A stretch of DNA of 23,311 nt from Methylococcaceae bacterium (lineage in GTDB: Bacteria; Pseudomonadota; Gammaproteobacteria; Methylococcales; Methylococcaceae). Below, one piece after another: positions 1-8,178 of the stretch; position 1 is the stretch's first letter; every line of letters begins with the position of its first letter. The stretch is from the NCBI GenBank assembly GCA_005792805.1, contig SXQV01000157.1:1-23311 (forward strand), given 5' to 3'. Under the pieces are notes generated by a model, which ran no database searches, was not told the DNA's origin, and saw nothing but the letters and a program-made list of their open reading frames with translations. A program made the translations under genes and the position numbers.

Positions 1-231
1 GAATCCATCGTGACCGAAGATTACTCCCGCGCCCGGCGGTTTCTCCGGGAAGTCGATTCCAGCTCCGTGATGGTGAATGCCTCGACACGGTTTGCTGATG
101 GCTTTGAGTACGGTCTGGGCGCTGAAATCGGCATTTCCACCGACAAACTGCATGCCCGGGGGCCGGTTGGTCTGGAAGGGCTGACCTCACAGAAGTTCGT
201 GGTGCTGGGCGACGGTCACATTCGGGACTAG
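1..231 (+). CDS. proA: Glutamate-5-semialdehyde dehydrogenase (gamma-glutamyl phosphate reductase), C-terminal part
   Basis: This is the last 76 codons of an open frame that enters from the left edge and ends at TAG 229-231. The residues match the C-terminus of ProA: a VNASTRFADG segment, then a GLGAEIGIST stretch, RGPVGLEGLT and a final GDGHIRD. ProA reduces gamma-glutamyl phosphate to glutamate-5-semialdehyde with NADPH in the second step of proline synthesis, in the cytoplasm. The catalytic cysteine region lies upstream, outside the window. nadD starts 17 bases after the stop, so the two genes are probably co-transcribed; proA-nadD adjacency is common in gammaproteobacteria. The gene looks intact as far as it is visible. 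Confidence 0.93.
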   Translation, partial: ESIVTEDYSRARRFLREVDSSSVMVNASTRFADGFEYGLGAEIGISTDKLHARGPVGLEGLTSQKFVVLGDGHIRD

Positions 232-248
232 CACGCCGCAGACGCAAC

Positions 249-890
249 ATGATCGGGATCTACGGCGGCACCTTTGATCCCGTCCATTACGGACACCTGC
301 GAACGGCACTGGAGGTCAGGGAAACCCTGGGGCTAACTGAACTCCGATTTGTCCCGTGTCAAATTCCGGCGCACCGGGACACCCCGGGCGCAACCCCGGA
401 GCAGCGGCTTGCCATGCTGCGGGCGGCTCTGCCGGATGCAGCTGCCGGCACCCGCATCGACACCCGGGAACTGGAGCGTTCCGGTCCTTCCTTCATGGTC
501 GACACGCTTATCTCCCTACGAGAGGAAATCGGCAGCACCATCCCACTGCTACTCATCGTTGGCCTGGATGCCTTTCTCGGGCTGCCGCGCTGGCGGCGCT
601 GGGAGACCCTGCTTGAACTGGCTCACGTGGCGGTCATGCGTCGGCCCGGATTCGAGCCGGAGTGGCCCACAGAACTGGTGCGCGAACAGGATCGAAGACT
701 GACCCACCAAGCCGCCGATTTACGCGACCGCCCCTCGGGCCTCATCCATTTCGTGAATGTCATGCAACTGGACATTTCCGCCAGCCGTATCCGCTGCCTG
801 ATAGCCAACGGTCAGAGCGCCCGCAACCTGACCCCGGATACCGTACTCGAAGTCATCGACCGGTTGGGCCTGTACCGCCAGGCCGGGTGA
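249..890 (+). CDS. nadD: Nicotinate-nucleotide adenylyltransferase
   Basis: The 213-residue protein transfers AMP from ATP to nicotinate mononucleotide to form deamido-NAD, a cytoplasmic step of NAD synthesis. The nucleotidyltransferase signature is at the N-terminus: GGTFDPVHYGH at residues 6-16, with the two catalytic histidines H13 and H16. The second signature, an ISxSxxR-type motif, is ISASRIR at 176-182, giving an alpha/beta-phosphodiesterase-type Rossmann fold. The length is normal for the family. The ATG start fits because the fold begins immediately at MIGIYGG. It follows proA by 17 bases. In many gammaproteobacteria rsfS and rlmH come next; here the following gene is convergent bamA, so that block is interrupted. 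Confidence 0.96.
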   Translation: MIGIYGGTFDPVHYGHLRTALEVRETLGLTELRFVPCQIPAHRDTPGATPEQRLAMLRAALPDAAAGTRIDTRELERSGPSFMVDTLISLREEIGSTIPLLLIVGLDAFLGLPRWRRWETLLELAHVAVMRRPGFEPEWPTELVREQDRRLTHQAADLRDRPSGLIHFVNVMQLDISASRIRCLIANGQSARNLTPDTVLEVIDRLGLYRQAG

Positions 891-891
891 C

Positions 892-926
892 GGGATCGGC
901 CCAGTCGGCCGGCTCCCATGGGTTTT
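892..926 (+). terminator. Possible weak terminator after nadD
   Basis: Just after the nadD stop an imperfect stem can form: GGG-A-CGGCC (892-901) pairs with GGCCG...CTCCC (907-917) around a five-base loop with one bulge. It is followed by a short T run at 921-924 (GGTTTTGG). The gene on the other side is convergent, so a terminator is expected, but the T tract is short and the call is tentative. Confidence 0.3.
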
Positions 927-948
927 GGAAAAAGCGTCCGGGGGCAGC

Positions 949-3342
949 TTAAAACGCCTGGCCGAAGGAAAACTGGAACATCTGTATGCGGTCACCCTGA
1001 ACCGTGTTGAGTGGCCTGGCTACGCTGACACCCAGCGCACCAAAGGGGGAAAGCCACCGCGCAAGCAGGCCGGGTGAGTAGCGCAGAAAGTCGCCCTTGG
1101 CCTCCGCAAAACAAGGGGTGCCGCCGCCCTCTGTTATGGCTTTGGGGGATGCGACCTCAAAGGCATTACAGTAGACATTGCCGATATCCACGAAAGCCCC
1201 GATGCGCATATTTTTGCTGTCCGTCAAAAACGGGATAGGTGCCAGCAACTCAAAAGAACTCACAATCTTGCTGGAGCCGCCCAGAGACAGACCGCCACCC
1301 GCACCCAGCGAATTAGGCAGGGTACGAGGCCCCAGGGAGCTGGGATAAAAACCACGCATGACCTGTGGGCCACCCGCGAAATAGTTTTCCCAGAAGGGTA
1401 GCCCTGGGGTGTCGTCATAGCTGCCACCATAGGCCACTTCGGCCATCACCATCAGCGTCAAATCTTTAGCCACAGGGAAATAATGCTGGGTCTTGGCACT
1501 CGCTTTGTAGAAGTTGACACTGTCCTTCCCAAAAACCGGGGGTGTCCCCAGAAATGACAGCCGTTCCGCCCCACCATCCGTAGGAAATATCGCCCTATTC
1601 AAGGTGTCATGCACATAGCCCACCGCGATTGGAACATAGCTAAATCCATAGGAGCTATCGGGGGGTACTGTCGTGTAATGATCAATGTACCTCAGAATCT
1701 CCCGCGATGACTGGTTACTCACCCGGAGATTGGTATAGTCATAATCCAGATTGAAGCGGATACTGTCAAACTCACTCAAAGGTATACCTAGATTGGTACC
1801 TACCTGACCGGTATCCGTTGCGTAGTTTGCCAGATTAATGACATAAGCATCCATCTTACGGTACGACAAATCAAAACCAGTACTTACCCCATCAAGCGTG
1901 GTGTAGGGATTGAAATAGCTAGCCTGGTAAATGGTGTTGATACGGCTATTATTGAAGTTGAAACCTACCCGCTTACCCGTACCAAAAACATTGTCCTGAG
2001 TAACATTCGCATTAAATATGATGCCCTGCTGCTGAGAGTAGCCCACACCCGCCATGATGTTGCCGGAAGATTTCTCGACAATATTGTAATTAACATCAAT
2101 CTGATCAGAAGTTCCTGGAACAGCCGGCGTCTCCACATTGATTTCCTGGAAATACCCCAATCGTTCGAGACGCGTCTTGGATCGCTCAATCTTGGTACTG
2201 GAGGCCCAGGCAGACTCCATCTGTCGCATCTCGCGACGCAATACTTCATCCCGGGTTCGAGTATTTCCCCGGAAAGTCACCCGGCGCACGTAGACCTGCT
2301 TACCGGGGTCAACAAAGAAAGTCATACCAACGGTTTTGCTCTCCTCATTGATCTCTGGAACCATATTCACGTTCGCAAATATGTAGCCCTCGTCACCCAA
2401 GCGGTCTGAAATGGCTTTTTGGGTTTCGGTTGCCAAACGGCGGGAAAACGTGTCGCCAGGCCCTATCGCAACCAGTGGCGTGATTTCTTCTGGCCGGATG
2501 ATCAGCTTGCCTGTGACCTTAGCTTCACTGACCTTGTACACCTCGCCTTCCTTGATGTTGACCGTCAGGTACATTTCTTTCTTATCCGGGGTCATGGCCA
2601 CCTGCGTAGATTCAATCTGAGAATTGATATAGCCACGATCCAGATAAAACGACCTCAGTCTTTCAAGGTCAGCGGATAGCTTCTGCTTGGAGTACTGATC
2701 GTCCTTGGTATAAAAAGACAATAGATTCCCCGTGCTTAGCTCGAACTGACTTAATAACTCCTCATCCGTGAAGGCGTTATTTCCCACAATATTGATTTGC
2801 TCGATCGTCGCCACCTTGCCTTCGGAAATGGTGATGTTGATGGCTACACGATTTCTCGGCTGATCAGTGACGCTCGACTCAATAGTCACGCCGTATTTTC
2901 CACGACTGTAGTACTGTCTGCGCAATTCCTGCTCAACCTTATCCAGCACTGCGCGATCAAAGACCTTGCCTTCCATGAGGCCGATCCCCTTGAGTGCCTT
3001 TTTTAGATCGTCAGTACTAATATCCTTATTACCCTCAATTTGCACGCTCGATATTGAAGGCCGCTCTTCAACGATCACAACCAGTGTGTCGCCCTCCTGC
3101 TCCAGCCGCACATCCTTGAAAAAACCGGTCTTAAAAAGCGCCTTGATACTTTCCGAGGATAGGCGCTGATCAAATTCATCTCCCACCTTGACCGGCAGAT
3201 AATTGAAAACGGTGCCCGGAGCTACGCGTTGCAGGCCCTCAATACGAATATCCTCAACCGTGAAGGACTCCACTGAGAACACCGCTGTCGCTGGTAGCAT
3301 AAACAAGATGAACAGGGCGACGACACGAGGTAATCGATGCAT
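949..3342 (-). CDS. bamA: Outer membrane protein assembly factor BamA (Omp85 family)
   Basis: BamA is the central component of the BAM complex, which folds beta-barrel proteins into the outer membrane. The protein is 797 residues, a normal BamA length. A signal peptide fills residues 1 to about 25 (MHRLPRVVALFILFMLPATA). Five POTRA domains follow to about residue 425, the first opening with FTVEDIRIEGLQRV. The rest is the barrel, with the conserved loop-6 RGF motif at 663-665 and a C-terminal phenylalanine (QFSFGQAF) as expected for a barrel signal. I chose ATG 3342 because the signal peptide begins there; a longer frame to TTG 3432 overlaps the phoU stop and would add 30 non-signal residues. 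GAGAA lies 9-13 bases upstream. The gene follows phoU with an 86-base gap. It lacks the usual rseP, skp, lpxD and fabZ neighbours, and its base composition is much lower in G+C than the genes around it. Confidence 0.93.
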   Translation of the reverse strand: MHRLPRVVALFILFMLPATAVFSVESFTVEDIRIEGLQRVAPGTVFNYLPVKVGDEFDQRLSSESIKALFKTGFFKDVRLEQEGDTLVVIVEERPSISSVQIEGNKDISTDDLKKALKGIGLMEGKVFDRAVLDKVEQELRRQYYSRGKYGVTIESSVTDQPRNRVAINITISEGKVATIEQINIVGNNAFTDEELLSQFELSTGNLLSFYTKDDQYSKQKLSADLERLRSFYLDRGYINSQIESTQVAMTPDKKEMYLTVNIKEGEVYKVSEAKVTGKLIIRPEEITPLVAIGPGDTFSRRLATETQKAISDRLGDEGYIFANVNMVPEINEESKTVGMTFFVDPGKQVYVRRVTFRGNTRTRDEVLRREMRQMESAWASSTKIERSKTRLERLGYFQEINVETPAVPGTSDQIDVNYNIVEKSSGNIMAGVGYSQQQGIIFNANVTQDNVFGTGKRVGFNFNNSRINTIYQASYFNPYTTLDGVSTGFDLSYRKMDAYVINLANYATDTGQVGTNLGIPLSEFDSIRFNLDYDYTNLRVSNQSSREILRYIDHYTTVPPDSSYGFSYVPIAVGYVHDTLNRAIFPTDGGAERLSFLGTPPVFGKDSVNFYKASAKTQHYFPVAKDLTLMVMAEVAYGGSYDDTPGLPFWENYFAGGPQVMRGFYPSSLGPRTLPNSLGAGGGLSLGGSSKIVSSFELLAPIPFLTDSKNMRIGAFVDIGNVYCNAFEVASPKAITEGGGTPCFAEAKGDFLRYSPGLLARWLSPFGALGVSVARPLNTVQGDRIQMFQFSFGQAF

Positions 3343-3428
3343 ATTGGGACGTTCTCGAATGACTAGTGGGAGCAAGGAAATGGGCTTCGTTTGGCCGCTT
3401 TCGCCTAGAACCTTAACCCGAAAACGAT

Positions 3429-4163
3429 TCAATTCGCGCGCAAATCACGCTCAACGTCATCAATACTGATATGGCGAATGTTTTTGCCCATGGCGTAATA
3501 GATGACATATTCGCAGATGTTGCAGGCGCGGTCGCCCACACGCTCCAGTGCGCGTGCCGCCCACATGATATTCAGCGATACCGGAATGGATCGCGGATCT
3601 TCCATCATATAAGTGATCTGCTGACGCATGATGCTCTCGTACTCCCGATCCACCTGGCGATCTTCCTGCACCACTCGCAGGGATTCGTCCACGTCGATAC
3701 GCGCAAAGGCATCCAGCGCCTCACGCAGCATCTGCCGCGCGTGATGCGCGAGCTGCTGCAAGTCGGTAAGTTGATTCCTCTTGGGGAAGTGATCGACCAA
3801 ATCCACGGCGATTCGCGCGATTCGCTTAGCCTCATCGCCGATGCGCTCCAGGTCTGTAATGGTTTTGATGACCGCCACCACCAGGCGCAAATCCCTCGCT
3901 GCCGGCTGTCTCAACGCCAGAATCTGGGTACATTCCTCATCAATGGCCACTTCCATCGAATTAACCTTGTAATCATCACTGATCACCCGTTCGGCCAGTT
4001 CAATATCGCTTTCCAGCAGCGCATTGACGGCAGATTCTATCTGCGCTTCGACCAGCCCGCCCAAGGTGAGTACCCGGTTGCGTATGGCGAGCAACTCGTG
4101 GTCATACTGCTTGGAAATATGGTGGTGACTGAGGTCATACTCAGCATCGGGAACTGTCGTCAT
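3429..4163 (-). CDS. phoU: Phosphate-specific transport system accessory protein PhoU
   Basis: The 244-residue cytoplasmic protein is a full-length PhoU: two repeated three-helix bundles. Each repeat carries the metal-binding E/DxxxD pattern: DLERIGDEAKRIA in the first half and ALERVGDRACNICEY in the second. The C-terminal KNIRH motif is also typical. PhoU restrains phosphate uptake through PstSCAB and signals phosphate sufficiency to the PhoR/PhoB two-component system. No pst or pho gene is adjacent, so this copy is away from its usual operon in this window. The start is ATG 4163, with only a weak purine-rich stretch upstream. A TATAAT box at 4214-4219 suggests its own promoter. Confidence 0.95.
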   Translation of the reverse strand: MTTVPDAEYDLSHHHISKQYDHELLAIRNRVLTLGGLVEAQIESAVNALLESDIELAERVISDDYKVNSMEVAIDEECTQILALRQPAARDLRLVVAVIKTITDLERIGDEAKRIARIAVDLVDHFPKRNQLTDLQQLAHHARQMLREALDAFARIDVDESLRVVQEDRQVDREYESIMRQQITYMMEDPRSIPVSLNIMWAARALERVGDRACNICEYVIYYAMGKNIRHISIDDVERDLRAN

Positions 4164-4213
4164 GGTAGGAGCCTGCGGCGGGAATGAATAAAAACAATCG
4201 CTAAGCGCTCGCG

Positions 4214-4219
4214 ATTATA
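4214..4219 (-). promoter_or_regulatory. Candidate -10 box (TATAAT) of a phoU promoter
   Basis: On the minus strand a perfect TATAAT sits about 50 bases upstream of the phoU ATG, in the 95-base gap between the rlmM stop and phoU. No good -35 hexamer is present at 16-18 bases spacing, so the call rests on the -10 match and the location. Confidence 0.35.
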
Positions 4220-4258
4220 GTCCAACTCAGCGAAAAAACCGTGAAAAAGCCCGTTCCG

Positions 4259-5341
4259 TCAGCCATCCAGACACACCACATAGCCCGTTATTTCCGCCCT
4301 ATCGTGATACAGCTGGCGGAATTCAAGCGTGTAATGCCGATTCGCCTGGATCAGACGAGACTCGATCATTTCACGGCACAGCTGGACCGTCTCATAGCGC
4401 TTTTTCATTGGCAGCTTAAGATTGAAAATCGCATACTTGCAGTGCCTCTGGGCCAACCAGTCTCCAATCAGGGCGGCGATCCGGGAGGGTTGCTCGACCA
4501 TATCGCACACCAGCCAGTCCACCGGTCTGACCGGGCGGAAGCGAAATCCGTCCACGCGCAAATGTTCGACAATGCCTGAATCCAACAACACGGCATCAAG
4601 CGCACCGTTGTCGACGGCAATCGTCCGAATGTGACGATGCACCAACTGCCAAGTCCAGCCTCCCGGTGCCGCCCCAAGATCTACCGCCGTCATGCCGGGC
4701 CGTAAATCCTGGTCCGGCTGCTGGACAAACACCTGAAACGCCTCATCCAGCTTAAGCGTGGACCGGCTGGGTGCGCCTCTCGGAAACTTCAGTCGCGGGA
4801 TTCCCATCAGCCAAGGGGAGGCATCAGTGACATTGGACAACCCCACTGACACTGAGGTGGCACTGAGGAAAAAGGCATGCAGCCGGGGCAGATGCCGGTT
4901 ACCCAAAAGCTGTTCATGCTCCAGTGCGCGGCGCAACGGTGTGGCGAATTTACGCAGAAAAACCGAGAGGGATTTAGCCTCATTGGTGTCCGCCGTTTCA
5001 AGGAACAGCTCGGAAAACCGGAGCCCCGACTCCCGGATAATCTCCATCAGGGGCGTCAGGCGATCCTCGGGCGGCAGGTCTTGATCAGAGCCGAAGAGGT
5101 AGACCAGTTGCCGCGCAAACATCAGATCGCCAAACCGCAAATTCTGTCGCAACTGCTCGCAAGCCGAGTCCCCCTGAGGCATAAAGCGGGCAAATCCGCT
5201 GCCTTCATCGGCCTTCACATAGCCATAGACACCCAGTAAACCGGCCTGCTCGATGATGTCGGCGGCACATTCCTTCTCGAACCCGGGACGACAGTACAGC
5301 AGCACACTCTCAGGCTTGATCCCCGATGTTGATTCAGTCAT
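4259..5341 (-). CDS. rlmM: 23S rRNA (cytidine 2498-2'-O)-methyltransferase RlmM
   Basis: The 360-residue protein fits RlmM (YgdE), which uses S-adenosylmethionine to methylate the ribose 2'-oxygen of C2498 in 23S rRNA. The N-terminus carries the family opening LLYCRPGFEKECAADI, part of a THUMP-like RNA-binding region. The Rossmann methyltransferase domain has its cofactor motif DLGAAPGGW at 221-229, followed by LVCDMVEQP and NLKLPMKKRYE, consistent with a K-D-K-E type active site. The ATG overlaps the moeA stop by one base (TAATG), which points to translational coupling. It is the last gene of an apparent epimerase-mobB-moeA-rlmM transcription unit; I see no clear terminator before phoU. Confidence 0.95.
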   Translation of the reverse strand: MTESTSGIKPESVLLYCRPGFEKECAADIIEQAGLLGVYGYVKADEGSGFARFMPQGDSACEQLRQNLRFGDLMFARQLVYLFGSDQDLPPEDRLTPLMEIIRESGLRFSELFLETADTNEAKSLSVFLRKFATPLRRALEHEQLLGNRHLPRLHAFFLSATSVSVGLSNVTDASPWLMGIPRLKFPRGAPSRSTLKLDEAFQVFVQQPDQDLRPGMTAVDLGAAPGGWTWQLVHRHIRTIAVDNGALDAVLLDSGIVEHLRVDGFRFRPVRPVDWLVCDMVEQPSRIAALIGDWLAQRHCKYAIFNLKLPMKKRYETVQLCREMIESRLIQANRHYTLEFRQLYHDRAEITGYVVCLDG

Positions 5342-6585
5342 TAGAGGAAACCAAAAAGCTCAATATCGACAAACTCGCCCGCCTCCACCCCTGTGGATTC
5401 CGGAGGGAGCACAATAAAGCAATCAGCCCGGCTCATGGAAGTCAGCCGGTGACTGCCTTGACCAGCCAGGGCAGTGACGCCTGGCATCCCATCACGCCAA
5501 TCAAGTACACCCCGCTGAAACTCAAGCCGGCCCGGCGATTTACGCAGACGCTGACGACATTCGACCCGCCAGCGCGGAGGACGCACCGGCACTGTACCCG
5601 CCATGCGCAGCAATGCCGGACGTGCGAGCTGAAGAAAAGTCACCATCATCGATACCGGGTTACCTGGCAGGCCAAATACTGGCGTAGTGCCCAGGCGGCC
5701 AAACACGAACGGTTTACCCGGCTTGATGGCCACCTTCCAGAATTCCACCTGGCCTCGCTCCTGCAACAAATCAACAATGTAATCTGCCTCCCCCACCGAA
5801 GCCCCCCCGGTCGTGATAACCACGTCGGCCTTTTCAGCACCTTGCCACATCGCCTGATGAATCGATTCGCGGTCATCACCGACCCGGCCCAAATCCAGTG
5901 GCTCCATACCCATCTCGGTCAACAGCGCATGCAGTACGGGGCGATTGCTTTCATAAATAAACCCCGGCGCCAGTGCCTGACCGGGATCAACCAATTCATC
6001 TCCGGTAGCGAGAAACGCTACACGCAGACGCCGGATAACATCCACATCGCCACAACCCGCCACGGCTAATACACCCAGATCGGCTGGTCCTAACAGCTTC
6101 TTCGCTGGCAGCAGCCGTTCGCCAACTTTCAGCTCTTCGCCTTGGTGACGAACATTTGCCCCCGACTTTAGAGGCATGGGGGCCATCAATACCACTGCGT
6201 CACCGTTCCGGCTGGTTTCCTCCTGCACAATCACGGCATCGGCTCCCGCCGGAAGAGGAGCACCGGTAAAAATCCGCACACACTCACCGCGCCCAAGTGT
6301 GCGGGGGAACGGACGCCCGGCGAGCGCCGTGCCGATCACGCGTAACGAGGCACCGGGCACCGCTTCACCCGCATGGACGGCATAACCATCCATAGCCGAG
6401 CTGGTAAAACAGGGCAAATCCAGCGGTGTGCTGACATCTCTCGACAAGACTCGACGGAGAGCCTGAGCCAAAGGCAGACGCTCCTCGCCACGGATGCGTG
6501 GCACGTTCTCCAGCAGGCGCTCGACCGCTTGATCGAGACTGAGCAGGCCGGTGGCACTATCGCAAATCGAGGACACGACGGGCAT
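5341..6585 (-). CDS. moeA: Molybdopterin molybdenumtransferase MoeA
   Basis: The 414-residue protein matches MoeA in length and motifs. MoeA inserts molybdate into adenylylated molybdopterin, completing the molybdenum cofactor. Visible landmarks are SAMDGYAV in the N-terminal third, TGDEL, the MoCF domain motif TTGGASVGEADYI, KPGKPFVFG, and GLPGNPVSMM before the C-terminal beta-barrel domain. The start ATG 6585 lies inside the 3' end of mobB (29-base overlap) and the stop overlaps the rlmM start by one base, so expression is probably coupled on both sides. mobB directly upstream is a partner in the same pathway and supports the assignment. Confidence 0.96.
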   Translation of the reverse strand: MPVVSSICDSATGLLSLDQAVERLLENVPRIRGEERLPLAQALRRVLSRDVSTPLDLPCFTSSAMDGYAVHAGEAVPGASLRVIGTALAGRPFPRTLGRGECVRIFTGAPLPAGADAVIVQEETSRNGDAVVLMAPMPLKSGANVRHQGEELKVGERLLPAKKLLGPADLGVLAVAGCGDVDVIRRLRVAFLATGDELVDPGQALAPGFIYESNRPVLHALLTEMGMEPLDLGRVGDDRESIHQAMWQGAEKADVVITTGGASVGEADYIVDLLQERGQVEFWKVAIKPGKPFVFGRLGTTPVFGLPGNPVSMMVTFLQLARPALLRMAGTVPVRPPRWRVECRQRLRKSPGRLEFQRGVLDWRDGMPGVTALAGQGSHRLTSMSRADCFIVLPPESTGVEAGEFVDIELFGFL

Positions 6586-7111
6586 CGGGAAGGAATCTAC
6601 GCAAAATAAAGTCCGCTATGGCCTGGGGCTGATTGATATCCAGACAGGGAATCGGGGGGGCAGGCGCTAGCCCGGCATCGGTTGCAATACCGATAATCTC
6701 CGCATCCCCTGGATAGAGTAGCGGATGACCCAGCGATGGGCGATGCAGCTCCAGCTTGGGAAAACTCTCGCGCTTGAACCCTTCGACCAGCAAGAGATCG
6801 AGCCCGGCCTGATTCAGATGAAGCAGCTCTTCGTTTAATGACGGATCCCTCGCCACCGGATAATCAGTCATGATGACGCGACGGCGCGATGAGCACAGCA
6901 TGACGGGGCTGGCCCCGGCCTTGCGCAACTCGAAACTGTCCTTGCCCGGCGTGTCGACCTCGAACGCATGATGTGCGTGCTTGATCAGCCCAACCCGCAG
7001 GCCATCAGTTTTCAGAAGAGGGATCAATAGCGAAAGCAGCGTGGTCTTGCCTGTTCCGCTGAACGCCGCGAACCCCAGCAGAGGCACCTTCGCATGAGTC
7101 ATGCCCGACAT
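6557..7111 (-). CDS. mobB: Molybdopterin-guanine dinucleotide biosynthesis adaptor protein MobB
   Basis: MobB is a GTP-binding P-loop protein that assists MobA in attaching GMP to molybdopterin. The Walker A loop is SGTGKTT at residues 18-24 of this 184-residue model. The family motif LIKHAHHAFEVDTPGKDSF follows, then a VEGFK motif near the middle and SFPKLELHR. Three in-frame ATG starts compete. ATG 7132 touches the upstream epimerase stop (TGATG); ATG 7111 has the best ribosome-binding site, GAGGT at 7116-7120 with a four-base gap; ATG 7162 would run deep into the epimerase gene. I prefer 7111. The 3' end overlaps moeA by 29 bases. No mobA is seen in the window. Confidence 0.92.
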   Translation of the reverse strand: MSGMTHAKVPLLGFAAFSGTGKTTLLSLLIPLLKTDGLRVGLIKHAHHAFEVDTPGKDSFELRKAGASPVMLCSSRRRVIMTDYPVARDPSLNEELLHLNQAGLDLLLVEGFKRESFPKLELHRPSLGHPLLYPGDAEIIGIATDAGLAPAPPIPCLDINQPQAIADFILRRFLPDARRVLDLR

Positions 7112-7115
7112 TGAC

Positions 7116-7120
7116 ACCTC
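7116..7120 (-). promoter_or_regulatory. Ribosome-binding site deciding the mobB start
   Basis: GAGGT on the minus strand stands four bases before ATG 7111. It is the best Shine-Dalgarno match near any of the three in-frame starts of mobB, and it lies between the upstream stop codon and the preferred start. Confidence 0.5.
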
Positions 7121-7131
7121 AGCCTGCTCCA

Positions 7132-8142
7132 TCAAGCATGACCATAATAGTCTTTGTACCACTCGACGAACCGGGCGATACCCGTTTCGATGGAGGTTTT
7201 CGGCGCATAACCCACGTCGCGTTTCAGGTCATCGACATCCGCAAACGTAGCCGGCACATCGCCATCCTGCATCGGCAGGAAATTCTTTGCAGCCTTCCTG
7301 CCCAAACAGTCCTCGATCACCTCGATAAATCGCATTAACTCAACAGGCTCGTTATTACCGATGTTGTAGAGCCGGTAAGGTGCCTTGCTGGTGCCAGGAT
7401 CGGGATGGTCGCCGCTCCATGCAGGATGGGGAGTAGCCACCCGATCCAGGGTACGCACTACGCCCTCCACAATGTCGTCGATATAGGTGAAATCGCGCTT
7501 ATGTTTGCCGAAATTGAAGACATCAATCGGCTCCCCATCAAGAATACGGCGGGTAAACATGAACAACGCCATATCCGGCCGCCCCCAAGGTCCGTAGACC
7601 GTAAAAAAGCGTAGTCCGGTAGTGGGCAGATTGAACAGGTGGCTGTAGGTGTGGGCCATCAACTCATTAGCCTTCTTGGTCGCCGCGTAAAGGCTAACCG
7701 GGTGATCGACATTGTGATGAATGGAAAACGGCATGCTCGTGTTAGCGCCGTACACGGAACTGGAAGAGGCATACACCAGATGCTCGACCGAATGATGGCG
7801 GCAGGCTTCGAGGATGTTGCAGAAACCGGCCAGATTCGCATCGATGTAAGCATGAGGATTGGTCAGCGAATAGCGCACCCCGGCCTGGGCAGCCAGATTG
7901 ACCACGCGCTGCGGCTGATGCTGGGCAAAGGTGGCAAACAGTGCCTCACGATCCTCCAATGCAATCCGCACCTCGGTAAACCCCGCCTGATTCGTAAGGC
8001 GTGCCAGCCGCGCCTCCTTGAGGTTGACGTCGTAGTAATCATTGACATTATCGACGCCGATCACTTCGTCGCCACGGGCGAGCAGAACCTGTGCGAGGGA
8101 AGAACCAATAAAGCCGGCGGTACCGGTCACCAGAATTTTCAT
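7132..8142 (-). CDS. NAD-dependent epimerase, UDP-glucuronate 4-epimerase type
   Basis: This 336-residue protein is a short-chain dehydrogenase/reductase of the extended type. The NAD-binding GxxGxxG motif is TGTAGFIG at residues 6-13, and the catalytic YxxxK is Y152-K156 (YAATK), preceded by the ASSSSVYG serine motif. The VDNVNDYYD segment and the stretch RFFTVYGPWGRPDMALF followed by FNFGKHKRDFTYIDD are characteristic of the LspL/CapI group, which interconverts UDP-glucuronate and UDP-galacturonate for capsule or lipopolysaccharide. Substrate specificity is inferred from family resemblance. I chose ATG 8142 because the Rossmann fold starts at MKILVTG and GAAGGA lies upstream; a GTG at 8187 would only add 15 unrelated residues. 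It is the first gene of the unit with mobB, moeA and rlmM; no sugar-transfer genes lie nearby. Confidence 0.9.
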   Translation of the reverse strand: MKILVTGTAGFIGSSLAQVLLARGDEVIGVDNVNDYYDVNLKEARLARLTNQAGFTEVRIALEDREALFATFAQHQPQRVVNLAAQAGVRYSLTNPHAYIDANLAGFCNILEACRHHSVEHLVYASSSSVYGANTSMPFSIHHNVDHPVSLYAATKKANELMAHTYSHLFNLPTTGLRFFTVYGPWGRPDMALFMFTRRILDGEPIDVFNFGKHKRDFTYIDDIVEGVVRTLDRVATPHPAWSGDHPDPGTSKAPYRLYNIGNNEPVELMRFIEVIEDCLGRKAAKNFLPMQDGDVPATFADVDDLKRDVGYAPKTSIETGIARFVEWYKDYYGHA

Positions 8143-8178
8143 GCGAGAAGAATCCTTCAGATAGATCGGGGCCGCAGA

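Noticed and set aside
3343..3432. N-terminal extension of bamA to TTG 3432
   Set aside because: It overlaps the phoU stop, lacks signal peptide character, and the proper signal peptide starts at ATG 3342.
3471..4187. 238-codon open frame on the plus strand
   Set aside because: It lies entirely opposite phoU; the translation is rich in His and Gln with no recognisable domain, as expected for the antisense of a high-G+C gene.
5326..6069. 247-codon open frame on the plus strand
   Set aside because: Antisense to moeA; His/Thr/Arg-rich composition and no family match.
6654..6660. G7 run inside mobB as a phase-variation site
   Set aside because: It lies late in a housekeeping cytoplasmic gene and is short for a switching tract.
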